In this document: positions 32,298-32,435 of the stretch, in pieces
Position numbering within the stretch: the stretch's first letter is position 1
Layout: every line of letters starts with the position of its first letter
Made by a program: the position numbers and the translations under genes
NCBI GenBank assembly: GCA_903929315.1
Contig: CAIYUC010000241.1
Location: 1-32,435 of the forward strand
Direction of reading: 5' to 3'
Length of the DNA stretch: 32,435 bases
From: an uncultured Bacteroidales bacterium
GTDB taxonomy: Bacteria > Bacteroidota > Bacteroidia > Bacteroidales > FEN-979
The notes under the pieces: generated by a model
What the model saw: only the letters and a program-made list of their open reading frames with translations
What the model was told of the DNA's origin: nothing
The model's database searches: none

Positions 32298-32435
32298 GGT
32301 CTGCTGATTAAGTCAGGATGTTTTCGGTTCAAAGATTCCGAGCGAAAACAGATAATAAAGATCCTGCTTTAATATTTTCATAAAACTCTTTGCTGAATAA
32401 GTCCACATTGATAAAATATGGCAATAGGCGCTCAG
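32296..32435. mobile_element. Possible end of an insertion sequence (partial)
   Basis: The last 140 bases carry no continuing gene. The word TCTGCTGATTAAGTC (32300-32314) recurs as TTTGCTGAATAAGTC (32389-32403), 13 of 15 identical, in direct orientation. An inverted GTTTTCG/CGAAAAC pair (32320-32326 and 32343-32349) lies between. TGCTGA-AAGTC words are familiar from the ends of some IS families (IS1182-like elements come to mind), but no transposase is in the window, so the family is not assigned. The abrupt end of the preceding gene at this point supports an insertion boundary. Confidence 0.4.

Overview
The window reads as a chromosomal segment of a Bacteroidota bacterium, probably an uncultured member of the Bacteroidia. 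The evidence is two secreted proteins with type IX secretion (T9SS) C-terminal sorting domains, an ECF sigma factor followed by a membrane-anchored beta-barrel protein, a Bacteroidota-type membrane pyrophosphatase, Bacteroidota-style LpxK and DnaB sequences, and several TAnnTTTG -7 promoter elements. Base composition is AT-rich and even across most of the window. No rRNA or tRNA gene and no CRISPR array was recognised.

Layout. Positions 1-3700 hold the tail of an outer-membrane-type protein on the plus strand, then a minus-strand operon of nif3-like, coiled-coil zinc-ribbon and TPR genes with TAATG-type coupling. An intergenic stretch with a 17-bp inverted repeat follows. Positions 3962-6962 carry lipid A genes: lpxK, a small convergent membrane protein, and an LpxR-type lipid A deacylase homologue with a long Lys-rich N-terminal extension. 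Next come dnaB and an overlapping gene for a secreted protein of the kind often mislabelled asparagine synthetase B. Positions 9869-12652 are a minus-strand cluster: a bifunctional-nuclease-family gene, thyA, folA and a lipoprotein. hppA is divergent from it.

Positions 15352-21990 look like a cell-surface regulon: an ECF sigma factor, an overlapping inner-membrane/beta-barrel protein (a candidate anti-sigma or sensor), and a 1483-residue T9SS cargo with four Fn3-like repeats, seven propeller-like repeats and three PKD domains. The same bipartite sequence, GCAACCATT-N10-GTGTT, lies upstream of both the sigma gene and the cargo gene. This suggests that the sigma factor controls itself and the cargo. 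A strong intrinsic terminator closes the cargo gene.

Positions 22073-25231 hold a single-chain restriction-modification enzyme, followed by divergent gcvP. From about 28400 to the end the DNA looks accessory and rearranged. It has a 22-bp tandem repeat, a minus-strand gene remnant lacking its 5' end, a three-gene cassette with a collagen-like/phage-tail-like protein, a second T9SS protein (FG-GAP type), and a signal-peptide gene cut short by sequence resembling the end of an insertion sequence.

The most interesting leads are the shared motif in the sigma/cargo locus, the paired truncation near 28711-28740, and the unusual K+-dependence residues of the pyrophosphatase. No wholly new defence or metabolic system is evident.
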